This document shows positions 11,445-25,222 of a stretch of 64,000 bases of DNA, piece by piece. Location of the stretch: assembly GCF_019649055.1 (NCBI RefSeq), contig NW_026570320.1, forward strand, positions 460,419 to 524,418, given 5' to 3'. Origin of the DNA: Paramacrobiotus metropolitanus (taxonomy: Eukaryota; Tardigrada; Eutardigrada; Parachela; Macrobiotidae). The notes under the pieces are model-generated. The model saw only the letters and a list, made by a program, of their open reading frames with translations, had not been told where the DNA came from and ran no database searches. The position numbers and the translations under genes are program-made. Each line of letters begins with the position of its first letter. Positions within the stretch are counted from its first letter, which is position 1.

Positions 11445-13809
11445 TGTAATCATGTACCTTCTACAGTTCCGCTAGTCAGGTTTTACCGCACTATGCACAT
11501 TAAATTAACAGGAAAACCAGATATGAAAATTCAAAGCCAGAGGACAAGGATTCCTTTGAACAATGCGCACTGCCTCAAACACGAGCATATCGGTTCTGTC
11601 TTACCACTCAGAAATTTATGACTGCAATAATTTCTACCTTATAAATTCAAACTTTCGAATGCATTTCCACGTTGATTAGTACGCAAAACCAAAATCCAGT
11701 GTAATTTATTCTGAACCCAAATAAACAAACAGGCATCGATTGATTTATGAATGGCACGCATCACGCACCTCTCAGGTTTCCAACTTTAGACTTGGCAACA
11801 TGCATATGGCCAGCCATATCCATATTCCATACCACACATGCAAAATGCACAGTAGCGCTACTGCGCAGCACAGCGTCGAGCATAACAAATGGTTGGGGAT
11901 TCGCTTTTTTTTGTTCTTCCATTTCCGATCTCCATGAATAAATTTAATTAATTTAACAGAATTCGAAAGCAACCAGATCGGTTATAAATAATAACGCTTA
12001 TTAAGGGTTGGTATTTAGTAAATACTATTTACTATTATCGTGGCAAAGTTTCTCGTACTAATTTATTATGCAGCCAGCTGCCAATTTGGCCTTATGGAGT
12101 ATATTAATTATGTGTCATCTACCGTAATGTTATGTACGGAGAAGTCCTTCGGTAAAATATAGGAAATCGCAAAACTGATCCATTCAAATTTCAGACACAT
12201 CATGCGACTCCTAAAACTAGAGCAAACTTTGCAACAGAAATTTTTTTGAGAACATGGCGAAATTTGTGGAAGTGGCACCCCACTAGTACTGATGCATGAC
12301 TGATCTAATACGAGTAAAATATAGTTTTTGATACTTCCAAATACCGCTGCCGGCGGTACGCATACGCTCTTTTTAAAACTTTCATGCTTGCAACATATTA
12401 ATATAGTAAAAACTAAGGCGATTTGCGAATAATCGATTGACTGCGCTGCGGTTGTTGAGGTAAATTATAGGATCAAAACCTTGTCGACTCGCAGCTGCTA
12501 ATACAGAGTAGGTGACTGTGTCCAGTGTCCACGTGCTAAACATAGATGCCTCAATCATAATAAGCACTCAAAAAACAATATTTGCATAATCTGTAGAATA
12601 TACACCGGCCACTTTGACAGTGTCAATACCGTAAATTCCATTTTGTCCTGCATGCATTTTTAGTACCAATTAAGTGCAGCGGATTCAAATGTCGACCTTG
12701 AACAAAGCTAAAGGGTGTAAGCATCTTGTTGGTCGTATGTAAGATTTGAAATCAAACAAGTTGATCAGCTAATGTTATTAATCTTACCGGCTTCGAGTAC
12801 ACGCCGGCAGTTCAGTTGTAGACGTAACTGAACACTGGCAGACATACTCCAAGCTAAAAAATAGTATTTCGGTTTTTTTTATTCCCATAAATTATTAATT
12901 GATTGCTGTATCTGTTCAGTAGCCGCTAGCCAGTGGCGAAAACAATATCACTTGTATTGTAAAAGTTATTTAATGATTGTATTCATTGTACAGTACTAGA
13001 ATAGTATTATTTTGTATACCACCGCATTGCAAAAAAAGAGCGGCGATTGTTTCCGAAGAGTCTAATGTCACTCCACAAACCTTCCTGTTACGCTGGGTCA
13101 TTGCATTGCGCTATTAAATATTCACCCCTTAAAACTAATAAGATATTTGATTTGTTGCTAATAATTCACGCAATCAATCAAGTCCATATTTTTTTATTTT
13201 TTTATTATCGAAGTCCTGCAGTACAGTAAAATGATTTGGATGTGGGAAGTATTGTCAGATAAAGTGGATATTGGCTGTTGCAGCTAGTAAAGTAAGTATA
13301 CTACATAATGAATTCCCGATCACCGGAACTTGACCATTCGTTGTGTTATGCCGATTGAGCCATGGATTGAGCACACCGCAGATGCAGACCTCTCTGCTAG
13401 CTTTTCTTGACCATAGGCAAACAATGAACGATTCTGCCGAAGGGCTGCCTTGTTGATTCAGCCTTGACCAATCAGAGAGCGTTAGTACAATGCGTAAATG
13501 CTGTTTAACATATCAGAAACACGTTTGTCGCTTAGAAAAGCATTAACCCCAGATCTCAGGTAGCAGCAGCCAAGCCGAGTGTTTATGTGCGCTATTTCCT
13601 ATCGAATAGTGTACACACTTTTCTGTTTCCTCATTTCAAATTTTCAGCGGTTCTTGTGAGAGCTCTACAAGCAGCATCCGATGCATATTGAACATCGCAG
13701 TATGCCAGGGGACTAAAATTTCATGTTTCAATAATCCGCACGCTATATGGGTTAATTTTAATTTAACTGGGCGAAACGTTGGGAATCGTGGATATTCTGA
13801 AGCCGAACA
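11445..13809. other. Divergent intergenic region, TRIM37 / EPB41L5
   Basis: About 2.4 kb of AT-rich DNA between two divergent genes. It should hold both promoters. Open frames here (for example 11740-11937 and 12382-12567) are short and carry no domain. One TACGAGTA octamer lies at 12309-12316. I see no further gene. Confidence 0.55.
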
Positions 13810-16800
13810 ATGGGAATATTACGCTTCCTAAGTCGGCGCCGTACGCCTAAAGGAATCCGACTGGAAAATGGTGATATTGTCCAGCCTCCCAAAGGGACTG
13901 TTGAATGCAAGATCCAGTTGCTGGATAATACGGATATGACCGTTTTTGTACCTGTAAGTCAAAATATTGTTAATTTCCTAATCGTGAGTACTGTAATCCA
14001 AAAAGTAACTAATATAGCTATTAATATTCTGGATTTACTTCAGATTTTTGAAATTTGGAATTTCCCTAGTTTTATTGTCAGATTATTTGGAATTTGTTTG
14101 CCGTTGTGAAGGAATTCCCTGAACCTTTTGTAGACAATTTCACCTGAGCTTTTTGTAATGGATGTGATAACTATCTATCAGGCTACATTTAAATTTTTAA
14201 TTAACAGTTTTTGCTTATGTATTGAGTTCTGATTTAACGAAATTAATAAAATCACTTTGACCTGTTTATTGCGTATAATAAACTATAATGCATTAAAATT
14301 GCAAGCAGTATGTGAACAATTTATTTTGCAAGAAGCTTTTCTAAACAATTTTGTTAAAATGAATGAAATCTGATTGCGAAGCAGTGAAAAGTGCTCCCGT
14401 CCGTTTTGTGTAGAAATGACTGATTTTATTAAACTCACATGTGTAATTAGTCATTTTTTACATGACTTGTGTGGGTTGACGATCTACTGATCAGCACTGC
14501 TATCGCGCACATAAGCGTACTTAATTTCACCATTGATAATTAATAATCGGTTGCTTATCTATTAAAAAACACACCGAACGGTTATGACGCGCTTGAACAA
14601 CATGAGCGAAACCTTCAATTTTCCTATTTGGCCATTTTATAGAACGTTGTAAAGCTTGAAAATTATAAGTCAATAGTGGTTATATAGCGATGTTTACATG
14701 CTGTTATGTTTAAACCACAACTCGAACGCATTTGTATTTTCTCTATCGAGACTTGGCCGATAAACTGTTTAGGAACGGAACCGGAAAGACAATAATGTAC
14801 AATATGTGTGCATTGTGTAGACAATCTGTGACCCATATGGTCAACGCTGCGATTTCAAATCTGTTGTGTTGGGCCAAGGTGGTATCATTTGGAACGAATT
14901 TTAAACAAATATGGGTGGGTTATATTGCGCATAAAAATGTTTTCGTTCTCAGCGCGGACTGTTTTAATATTAGAAGTATTTTTTCTGTGAGTTTGAGTTT
15001 ATTATCGTATGTTAAAAAATTATGCCTGCCTGGATGGTTTGAAATTAGTGTTAACGGTAGAAATAGCTCTTGTGATAATTCACTTCAAGTTATGCTGGCG
15101 AGGACAAGTTTGCGCATTTTTTGTCTGTCTGGTTAGAGATTTTTAAAGAGGCTCGAGTATTTTCTTCCGTTCTACAGGTCGCTGGCAGGGCGGTCATTTT
15201 TCTCTTTTCTCGATATTACTTGTCATATTATTGTGATAATGTCCGACGCCGGGCTTTGATTTGTCTGACTACACATAGGCAACTCCATGCCTAAAGTGTT
15301 TCACTACACAGTTGAGCTGTTTTGATTGCATTTTTTGGGATCTTTACTCGTATAAAATATTTCATATTAAATATTCTGCATAGTGTACTGTACTCGCAGA
15401 ATTTGTAGTAGTGTAACATGTACAAGCAAACCGTATTACTCGTGCAATTAGTAGTTTAAAAGTAAAAGCAGATAAGCTATTGATTAGCATTAATTAGACA
15501 TTTCCATATGTAAAGCGTCATTTGCGGGAAAATGATTTTGAATTTGCTGGAAAAGAACTGTGTCATATGCATTATGTACGTACATAGAAAAATTTAAATA
15601 AAATTTGGGAAAATAGTTTACAGTATAAATAGTAATGCTATTTCTTAGTTACGCATACATCGTCTGGGGCGAAAGCGGAAACTTTAATTTTCAGCATCAC
15701 GAAATAGTTTGATGGTTTACCGGTATTAAAGGTATTTCAGCATACCTAGTTGTAGTCGTAACTTTGCATGTATACCGTTTGCACGTACGTCTGGTCAATA
15801 GCATATGCACTTTTGTAATAAGTTCTCTGGTGCGGTATTTTTCTTGCGCAACAGTTTCCGTAAACTATTTTTTAAGTTTTATTCAGTGTCGTTTAGCTGT
15901 GGACAATATGGGTTATAGTAATGATTGTGTGATCTGCTTATTGCCTGTGACAGCAGAATCTGCATACCGGAAGTGACAGTCTGCTTGCGTTTTGCGTATG
16001 GTGAATGAGAATAAACTTCTGACACCTACTATACAATATCCGCTTTTAAAGACTGAAATCAAATCTAAATTTAGCCTTTTGAATGTTTGTAGACTGTTAA
16101 GTGAAATTAAAGCCATTGTGCATTAATGTTCTATTTAATGCCTTTGTGGTTTCGCATCAATAAAGAAAGCGCTGTGCTATAATATTTGTGGTGAGATAAT
16201 AAAAATAAAGCGGCAGGGATAGAAATTAATAACTAGTGATCAATGAAGGAAATACAGATTTTACAGTTTGGATTTGAACTGGGAATGTTTATCAGTTACA
16301 TTCTTTTGCCGACAATGACCAACTCAGAACCATACATTTCAGCGCGAAACTATGACACTCTGAAGACTTGTCCACTGGAACTTCGCTCCTCTTCTACTGG
16401 GTAGATGTGCTGTTGTTTACCGTGAAGCTACCGCAGACATAATTTGAATTTTTGTCAAATAGGTAATCGGAATCAATAATTATAAAACAAGCTTGTTTAC
16501 ATTTGTGGACACGTACTCACGGAAGAATGTACGGCGCTTAATCTCTGTATGTGCTCATTTTTGTTACGACATGCCGTACCACCACAACATAGCTTCGATA
16601 AGGAATATCAGTAGCGATAAAGAGTACTTCGGTTCGGTATTAATTTTCAAGTTGCGCGGATGCTTTGGCGGCATAATTTCGAATGTGCAGTACGGCTGTC
16701 GTAAGCCATGGTAGGAATTATTGTGGTTCCGTTTCTGTCTTCATTCACAAGTCAGCGCATAATAATAATTATCGCAGATGAACAGTGCCTGCACCAACTG

Positions 16801-19800
16801 CCAAGCCATGGTATAAAAGCGATAAGGAGATGAAACACTGGAAACGAGCATATGTTTCATAGCGGATGGGCGCGGTCAAGTAATTCGTTATGCAGTTATG
16901 CACTATGGAAGAAGGTGTTGACCAGAATGCTGCGGCACGCGACGATGCCACCTGGTGTTCCGTACAACTCTTGTTGGAAGTTGTTGTTGATCGGTCGAGC
17001 ATAATTGCCACGTTAACAGAAATTAGCGAGATATGATTCTTTAAGCGGACGATCCATTTGTCGGACCAGTGAACGATTTATTATTAATGAATTGACGCAA
17101 TGTTTCTAGGTGTGCTGTTCACATCATTAATAATGTTAACTATGACCGTCCGTTCCATTGTTGTTCTTGTTTGACGTAGGACAAGCGGTTTATTTTGATC
17201 TGATAATAATTACTGTGCTTGAGCACAGTGTTGACAAGTTTACTAAACATCTTAGCTGCAAATTTGTTGTTACGACTTACGAAAACTTCCGAAGTTAGAA
17301 CCTAGTTATGCAGATGAGCACCTAAGGGAAAAAAAGTTCAATGTCAGCCACAATACAGCAAACCTTTTGCTAGCTGCTGATCGTTGTTCTCGTATATACA
17401 GTTTAATTTTCCACCATTTAAATTTTAGTTTTAACGAGGATTCGCCTTCTGCTAACGCTCCATGCTGTATTTGTTACGATATTACTACGTACTGTGTGGA
17501 ATCGTAAAAAAGTGCTTCTGCAAAACACTGGTAAACCTGAAAAATAATTCTGGGTCTGTTTGCTAATTTTCGTTGTCGACTGCTGTATGAAACAAAGCTA
17601 TTTCTGTGAAGTATTGTGCACAGCAAGCATAGAATTGTACGCAGGGATACGAACGAATCTATTTTTATTGAGCTTATGAAAATGATTAAGAGTTTAAGTT
17701 ATTGAGTTTCTTTCCTTACAGATTATATCGAAATTCCGATTTTGCGTTTATGTGCACTTTAATTTTTATTGGCAGAATGTTGAAATAATTCTGTTATGTC
17801 TGACTAAATGTTTCGTTTCAGAAAAAAGCCCCTGCTCAGGAGTTGTACGAGCAAGTATTTTATTCATTGGACTTGTTGGAAAAGGATTATTTCGGGCTGC
17901 AGTATTCGGACACGCACCAAGTGAAAGTAAATTTACCGCTAGATTAGACTTTCTACCTTATTCGGCTGATAGTTTGCTTGCGTGCTCGTCAGACTTTGTT
18001 TACGCTTGAAAAATACCTTTGGTATTGCAGTGAAGATTTATTTCTTTCTGCGCTTTAATTTCTGGGTGAAATTATTTTGGGTGCAAAAGTGTTGATCAGC
18101 TTTAACACAGAATTTTTTGTAATTTTTATCGGGTAATGTTCTCTTCTAACTGTTAAGATGTTTATTAATTTTTTTCCCTGTCTTTTACCTTTCGACCTTT
18201 CTGATGAAAGTGTTTATGGTTGTCCATAAATGTTTTGAGGCCGTTTGTGGTAAACATTCTCTCTCTGCTTTTTTTCCAGTTATTATTCGATTGTTTGATG
18301 TTTGTGCTATTGTTTTAGATTTCTAGTTAGTAACTGGATAATGGTCATAGATAGATTGTAGACAATTTTTACGAATACGCAGCGAGATGCTGGTTTTGGC
18401 TACACACCTTTTCTTTATAATAATCCATTATTCCCCTCTTACATTCTGTTTCACGAAGCTTCAACATCTGTTTTTACAGCATTGGCTGGATCCGACAAAA
18501 ACTGTAAAGAAACAAATGAAAAGTAAGTCCACACATTCAAAGGATCAAACGGCTTTAACCGTTTCGTATCACACTTCTCACACTGCATCTGATTTTGTGG
18601 TTTTTGTTTGTTTCCAGTTGGTCCACCCTACACTTTAAGACTCCGTGTCAAGTTCTATTCTTCTGAACCACAGACTCTTCACGAAGAACTAACCAGGTGA
18701 AATATCTGTCTAGGTGTACAGTAATGTTCGTTTCTTTGGGGTTATTACTGTTGCAGGCGACATTTTTTTGCGGTGAGCCCATGTAAACCAGTTTTTTGTC
18801 TGCCAAATGACAGCTTTTCATTTCTTTCGCTCTTTCACAGGTACCAATTCTTTTTGCAACTGAAACAAGACATACAAACCGGTCGGCTACCGTGTCCCTT
18901 CGATGCTGCTGTTGAGCTGGCTGCTTATATTCTGCAATGTAAGAGAGTGTCCATCCGCAGCGGATTGACACATCCGATGACCCGATTGTTGAGATTAAAT
19001 TACCAAATGCTCTGTGTTGGTGATTTATTTATTTTTCCGTTTCTTTCTGATGGCAGCGGAACTCGGTGACTACGATCCTGATGTGCATACAACAGAATTT
19101 ATCTCCGAATTCCGATTTTTACCAGAAGAAGAGCAGACCGAAGAAATGGAGACTGCCATTGTAGAAGCTTACAAAAAACTTGCGTAAGTTGCGGAGAAAA
19201 GAGAAAACGATTTTTGAGTGACATGTATGTTTATGATAAAGGGCATAACGATTTGCAGTTAATTTTGATAAGGATTGAAACTGCTTGTTGTATTCGTATT
19301 TCGTATTATGAGAGCGTCTAGTGCTGCTCGGCCTATTGGGTACATAAGAATAGCATTAACGATGCTTAAGTGCGCTTACCAAATGAGTTGCCGCATAACA
19401 TGCCATAAATCATCGCTAATAATTCTGGCCAAACGATTTTTGTTGTAGCAGCGGCTTATAGAGAAGGATAGCTGTTGTGATGTTGTCAATGGTGTAATAT
19501 TTGTGGTGAACGTTCGTTGTTTTATTGCGCAGGGGTCAAACTCCGGCTCAAGTTGAGTTAAGCTATCTGAAAAAGGTTAAGTGGCTAGAAATGTACGGTG
19601 TGGATATCCATATTGTATACGGCAAGGATGGCAATGAGTATATGCTTGGATTGACGCCAGCCGGAATATTGGTCCTCGAAGGGTCCGCTAAAATTGGAAT
19701 GTTCTTCTGGTAAGTCATACGGCTGCTAGATGTATCTAATAGAGATCTAAAATGTTAACATGACCGTGCGGGCTTGTATAAGGCGTATTTTCGACGTTCG

Positions 19801-22800
19801 AAGTTGTATGATTTTTTAGTGACCTCCTTCATTTTTTTTGGTTGGTGGCATTTTGGATAATGTTGATATATTTATATGTTTGTGCTTTCGCCTTATATTT
19901 GTTACTTGCGTGAGTGTGTTAGCAATTTGGTGAAACGGTTTTGAAAAATTTTGTTGTAAAAAGTGTTTAAAGCGATGAACTCAGAATAGGTTCGCTGAAT
20001 TTATCTGGCTGTGAATCTTTAGTTGGTTACTGCACTTTCAGGCCTAAGATTACACGCTTGCTGTTTAACAAGAAGAAGCTGACATTGGTCGTGTGGGAAG
20101 ATGATGATCAAGGCACGCAGCAGATTGAGCATACCTTCGTTTTTCGGCTGCGCAACAAAAAGGCCGCCAAGCATCTATGGAAGTGCGCAGTGGAGCATCA
20201 CACGTTTTTCCGCTTAAGTGGCGCCCCTCAGGCTCCCAGCGCACGGCAGAACTTTTTTCGCATGGGATCACGTTTCCGCTACAGCGGTAAGACTGAGATC
20301 CAAGCCACGCACGAGAATCGTGCTCGTCGCACTGTCCAGTTTGAGAGACGACCCAGTCAGCGCTATTCACGGCGGTCTTCAATACGGCGACCGCCGATTC
20401 CCACATCATCTAACCCGGTGATCATCACTCCAGCGGTTACTAAGCCACCGGTCGCGGCGTCCGAACCTGCCGCTGGAACTGTTGGGGTAGTGTCATCAAA
20501 AATGTTCAGGTATTGTCCTTCCTACAGAATATGGGCACTACTGAACTGTATCAGCGAAGTATGGTTGGAGAGTGTTTTCTGAAAAACAGTGTAGTTTTGC
20601 GTCTTAATGCCCTTCTGAGTTGTTTGCGACCAGTTAGTATTTATGCGTAATCAACTTTTAATCGATATTGTTTTTGGTGGTATCTTTGCATGCAACACTA
20701 CTTAATGATTTTGAAAGTAGGACGGCTGGAGAATTGCATAACCAGTTTGACCTATTTGGCAGTCCTCCCCCGCCAGCGCTACCACCGAAGAGTGCAACAC
20801 TTCCGGCACCGCCCCGTCAAGCTTCTATGTCTAGTTCGTCATGTGAAGTGATCGCCGCCACGATTTTACATGTAGGTGACAGTCCACCTCCGGTTCCTCC
20901 ACGAAGCAGTACTCTTGACACCAAAAGAAGTCCATCGTTGACGGAAATCGCTCTCAGAGAAGAAAAACCGCTGTTGCAAATAAATAGAGCCATAGGTAGG
21001 GAGAATTTTATTTTAGTATCTGGAACATGCACGCCATAATGAAGGTCTTTGCGACAGTTCTGCGGCCTTGGAAATTCCTTTGAAATTTCTTTGACCATTT
21101 ATTTCGCGTAGATTTTAGTGGTAGCAATTTGACTACACCGACTGCCTCGTTGCGACCGGCAAGATCACAAACTCTTTTGACCAGTCCGAGTTGGCCCGAT
21201 CAGTCGAAAACCGACACAGTAAATTTGAAATCGGAAGAAATTAAGCGTGCACCAGCGTTCAATGAAGCGCCATCGGAGCGGACAACAACATTAGCGGTTG
21301 TGGACATACCGATCGTCAATCTGAGTACATTCTCAACGTCACACGATCGTAATCCTCCTCCAAGAGAAATCATGGGGTCGGTCACAGCGTATAAGTACAA
21401 CGGTAGACTTATTTTGTAAATCCCTTATTTTGTCTCTTGCCAGATTCAAATTGACTCCTGATATGATAAAACCAAAGGATCCCCCGAAAGAACTAGTCAG
21501 CATATTGAAAAGGTATCGGTGAAAGAAAATAGTGACCTTATGTGGTGATTATGATTTATAATGAGCGCTGATTGCATAAACTATTGATTATGACTCCGAC
21601 TATGTACCGCACCTACTTAGCTTTCTTTTTGGAGTCACCTTCGTTGCGGTTGTTTGAGAGCGTATAAAAGCGTCATTTTCAGCTCGGATACACACAATCT
21701 AACGCCGTCCTTGAAGCCCAATAATGGATCATCTCGACATCCGTCGAGTGATTCAGGCCGCGCTTCACCTCGCAGCAGCCCATCAGCGTCGCCGTCGCCT
21801 ACCTCGAGTGCCCTGTCAGCGGTATGTACAGTGCTATATTATACCGCTTGCATTTTTGTTGTATTCTTCTTTTTTCTTTTGACGCATTCCAAATATTTTG
21901 AATTTTCTTTGTTAAGTACTGCGATAATTGTGCTAGTTTTGCGCTTTTCTGCTCTGCTCGCTTTGCTGGCATGCTTGCGGCTTGTGTGTTAGGTAACCGC
22001 GCGCTGCATCGAATCTCAAAGTGTTCTGGTTCCGGATACAACTGATTGCGATACTGTTCCGTTGTTGTTGGCTTCATGTGAAGAAGAGCATGAAGAAGAA
22101 GTCGCGAAAGCTCCTGTGCGGTCGGATACGGAAACTGATATATTGCTGGGCACGGAAAACGCGGAGTCTGTTGTTAACTCCACAGAGGATTATTCTGAGC
22201 CGACGCTTGTTAATTTGTTTGATGAATACGATATAATTATGTGCTGCAGTGATAGTGCTGCTTTGCTTGATAATGTTAGTGAGCCTAAAGAAGATGCTTG
22301 CGAAGAGCATTCAGTACAGATGCATGTAAGTTATCGGCATTATGGGAATCGCTTACAATATTCGATGGTTCAGTATAGCAATAAATGCGTAGGCCGAATC
22401 AAAAAGTTCGTACTCGTAGTCTGTTAACTTTGATTAGATCTTTTGTTAATTTATTGCTAGTATAGTAACTTTTAAAATACCATTGGGATTTTTTTTAACG
22501 GTTTATTTTTAAGCTGTTAGATTAACCTCATACAATAAATTTCTGGTTGGTAATTGTACCTGCTGATTTTCTTGTGCTGAGCAGTAGAAGACGGAAACGT
22601 TGATGTGCCTCACTATCTTCCCAGAATTTTATTCATGGTAGTGGTTTTCTGTTCAGGATCCGTCTCTTAATGGCTCGAACGGAGTGAGTCGATCTGGTTC
22701 CGGTGCATCTTCCGGCTCTACAACTTTACCGCCCAATAACCACCGTAGTGGCTGGACACCGTCCGAGATTAAGTCCGCCCTGCCGATAACTTCCACATTG

Positions 22801-22848
22801 AAATCTGAGCCGAGTCGATTTCGTCGAGTAATCACTACAGAGCTCTAA
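13810..22848 (+). CDS. EPB41L5: FERM-domain protein EPB41L5 / Yurt
   Basis: Cytoplasmic FERM scaffold; Yurt/EPB41L5 binds Crumbs and limits the apical membrane in epithelia. About 14 exons encode some 840 residues. Exon 1 (13810-13953) gives the F1 start ([12 protein letters not shown]). Exons from 17823 give [15 protein letters not shown] and [12 protein letters not shown], then the F2 lobe ([29 protein letters not shown]). The F3 lobe follows ([66 protein letters not shown]). The FERM-adjacent segment [18 protein letters not shown] plus [13 protein letters not shown] is the hallmark that separates this family from other band-4.1 proteins. The tail is Pro/Ser-rich ([25 protein letters not shown], possible SH3 ligands). 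The chain ends in VITTEL at 22848. Introns of 50-600 bp follow a first intron of 3.9 kb. Confidence 0.93.
13954..17822. other. Large first intron of EPB41L5
   Basis: The intron runs from GTAAGT after exon 1 (VFVP) to the acceptor TTTCAG before [12 protein letters not shown]. At 3.9 kb it is far longer than others in the window and may carry enhancers or alternative first exons. The 134-residue open frame at 14732-15136 and the 70-residue frame at 15764-15976 show no recognisable domain. A short open frame begins with ATG at 16904 ([14 protein letters not shown]). I do not call any of them a gene. Confidence 0.7.
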
Positions 22849-23722
22849 CGTTTAGTGCAGCGTTATGAGCATATTTGCGTTTAGCAGCTTGTTGCGTTTT
22901 GGTTAGCTTTTTGTCTTTCTAATATTCCCTATGTACAATTTGGAGTACGCCGCTGTTTGTGTTGTTTGTATTTTACACACGCGGCAGTTCTCAGGGTTAA
23001 AGCATGTGCACGTAGAATTTTTGTCTGATTTCGTCTTTGTTATCTTTTTCATGCTTTCTGTTTTAAAATTTTCAACACTTTTGACTTTTTAGTCATCTTT
23101 CGTCCTTGAATGTACGAGTATAAAGGAATACCGGTTTGAATCTGCTGTCTGGATTTCGTGGCACGATTTGAAATGAGAAGAGCACGTTTTACTTGTCCGT
23201 TTCGGCGCTATACGGCAACGGAGATTACTGATGAATGGTTTTACGTGTGCAGAATTTTCGCAATGCAAAAAAAGCTGCAAATTTATGCGTCCGATCGCAT
23301 TTCGAATGTCTGCCATGTGTTATCATTTTCGATAATTTAACAATGATGAAAATATCAGATTGGTATAATTTTGCCAAGTAATCAAAATTATAAAATGCGA
23401 TGACAGAAACCGACAAGAGCAATTACTAAAGACGAACAAGATCGCTAAATATCTTTCGCGGCATCATACTGACCGCGAAAAACAATCCAACAGTTACTCA
23501 ACAAGCAGATAACAAAAATAAATAACTTGGAAAGTGCACTCGCTTTTTGCGGACACTGCATGACCGCAGCATAGCAGGATTATGAATAAGATGCAGGTCA
23601 TAAATAAGATACTTGCAAGTATCTTATTTATCTTTATCTTGCAAGTATCTTATTACAATTGTAATACTGTTCGAAGTTCTGATACTATTAAACGGTAATC
23701 AAAAGAAAATTCAAGATCTCGA
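22849..23722. other. Convergent intergenic gap with palindromes
   Basis: Lies between the 3' ends of EPB41L5 and the MATH-BTB gene. No gene is seen. It holds a perfect 30-bp palindrome at 23601-23630, a repeated arm at about 23639-23654 and a small palindrome at 23652-23665, plus one TACGAGTA at 23113-23120. Confidence 0.6.
23601..23665. repeat. Cluster of palindromes
   Basis: Perfect 30-bp palindrome centred on TACTTG/CAAGTA (23601-23630). A second copy of its right arm (CTTGCAAGTATCTTATT) follows after about 9 bases. It runs into ATTACAATTGTAAT, a 14-bp perfect palindrome. The structure can form hairpins in DNA or RNA and may be the remnant of a small foldback element. Confidence 0.8.
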
Positions 23723-25222
23723 TTACTGATTCGCGTTACCGATGCTTGATTGCAGGATATTCTGCAACATCTCTGGATCATATTTTGTAATCTCCATAAT
23801 GGCATCGTTTGAAAACACTGCTACCATATTGCCGACGTTTATGAACTTCAGAACAGCTCGCTGCAAGCCGTCTAATCCTCTTTGGCAAGACAGTGCCAGA
23901 CAGTGAGCGGCGTTCGTGGACGATATGTTAGCTGTTAGAACACCTTCACAGAATGACCGTAACTCCTTCATATCATATTTATCTGCAGCGGCTAATACCT
24001 GCAACAAAATCAAGAGACTGCAAGAGTCAAGCGATGATCACAAACCAGAGACACCTGCATGCTCACACCTTTTCCGCATTTGCTGGACTGATTTTGCCGG
24101 TTTCGCAGCCGTACATGTACTCCAGCAGGATCTTCACAGTCTCCCCATCTATGTCAGTCAGTCGGCAATATTTTGAAGTCTTCTCTACACAATCGTGGGA
24201 GAGCATGGCTTCGAAGACCACTGAATGAGCCATGAGAATACACATGTCGGTGTAAAACTGTTGTCCATCACTAGATTCGAGGCAGAAGTCATGCGTACCC
24301 TTCTGGGCGGAGGAATTTCGGAAATGTTCAAGTTGACGTTTCATTGCATTCTCGAATTTCTGATGATCGGAAACATTCGCACGCACCGAGTCAATCCCAC
24401 CGTTATTAGACAGATAAACCTTTTCGATGTTCCTCTGCCAGTAATTGAATACAACATCAGCCTTAACAGTTATGGTGTCGTCTTTCAGTTTTCCCCGTCT
24501 GCCATTAGGCGATCCGAATAGCAATTCGTGCGAACATAACTTAGATTTTCCCCACGTTGGATTACGGTCAGAAAACTCGAGTGTTTTATGCCAGCCAGAG
24601 GCTTTGAGGACCTGGGGAGCAATTTTCCCTGTTGAAATGCTACAAAGCACAAGAGAGAAGATGATTTACCACTACAATTGTATCATCGATAATAGTGATT
24701 ACAATTATTACATATACTGTATATGTTTAATATACATATGATATACATACACAATATCCCCCGACACGCACCTATAACGGATGTTAAACCCTAAACAGGT
24801 ATGCATTTGTATACACGACTGGGTTAGTACTGGTATAGCTATTTCTACAAACAACTGTAAATTCACCTGAGCTGATATGTAGCATGGACTGTATCAGTTG
24901 CAAAGCTTTTGCATTGGGAGCATCCAGCATCCTGCCCAACAAAATTTACATAACATCCGAAATATACATTTTCGGGATCTTCAGGGCTGAACCAGCAAGG
25001 CCTGACATCCAGGCGCCAGCGTCCTTGCAAATCCGTCAGTCCCAATTCCGCCATGGTGATTCCGGAGGACAAAATCCTAGTGGATCGATCCTTTGTTTCG
25101 ATGGATGCAGAAAACTTCTCCAAAGTTAATTCAAGTGCAAAACGTACAGGCTGACACGAAGAAGCTCGTTCTTCTCTTATCCGAGCGCGCAGCGGTACAT
25201 CTGACGGGGAAGATAAATCCAT
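23723..25222 (-). CDS. MATH-BTB (SPOP-like) protein
   Basis: Likely substrate adaptor for a cullin-3 ubiquitin ligase: MATH binds substrates and BTB binds CUL3. Three exons (about 25222-24869, 24640-24074, 24000-23723) give roughly 400 residues. The first exon and start of the second form a divergent MATH domain (LQGRWRLDVRPCWF, VYFGCYVNFVG, ending DDTITVKADVVF). After a linker comes BTB (HDFCLESSDGQQFYTDMCIL, HSVVFEAMLSHD, LTDIDGETVKILLEYMYG) and a BACK-like helical tail (LAAADKYDMKELRSFCEG, NAAHCLALSCQRG, ALEITKYD-like repeat). Such genes often expand into large families in invertebrates, so I do not name an ortholog. The first Met at 25222 is preceded by no better start. Confidence 0.85.

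Noticed and set aside
14732-15136. 134-residue open frame in the EPB41L5 first intron
   Set aside because: No recognisable domain or codon pattern, lies inside a well-supported intron, and such lengths arise by chance.
20065-20409. 114-residue minus-strand frame in EPB41L5
   Set aside because: Antisense to the FERM F3 and FERM-adjacent exon, which is clearly coding on the plus strand.
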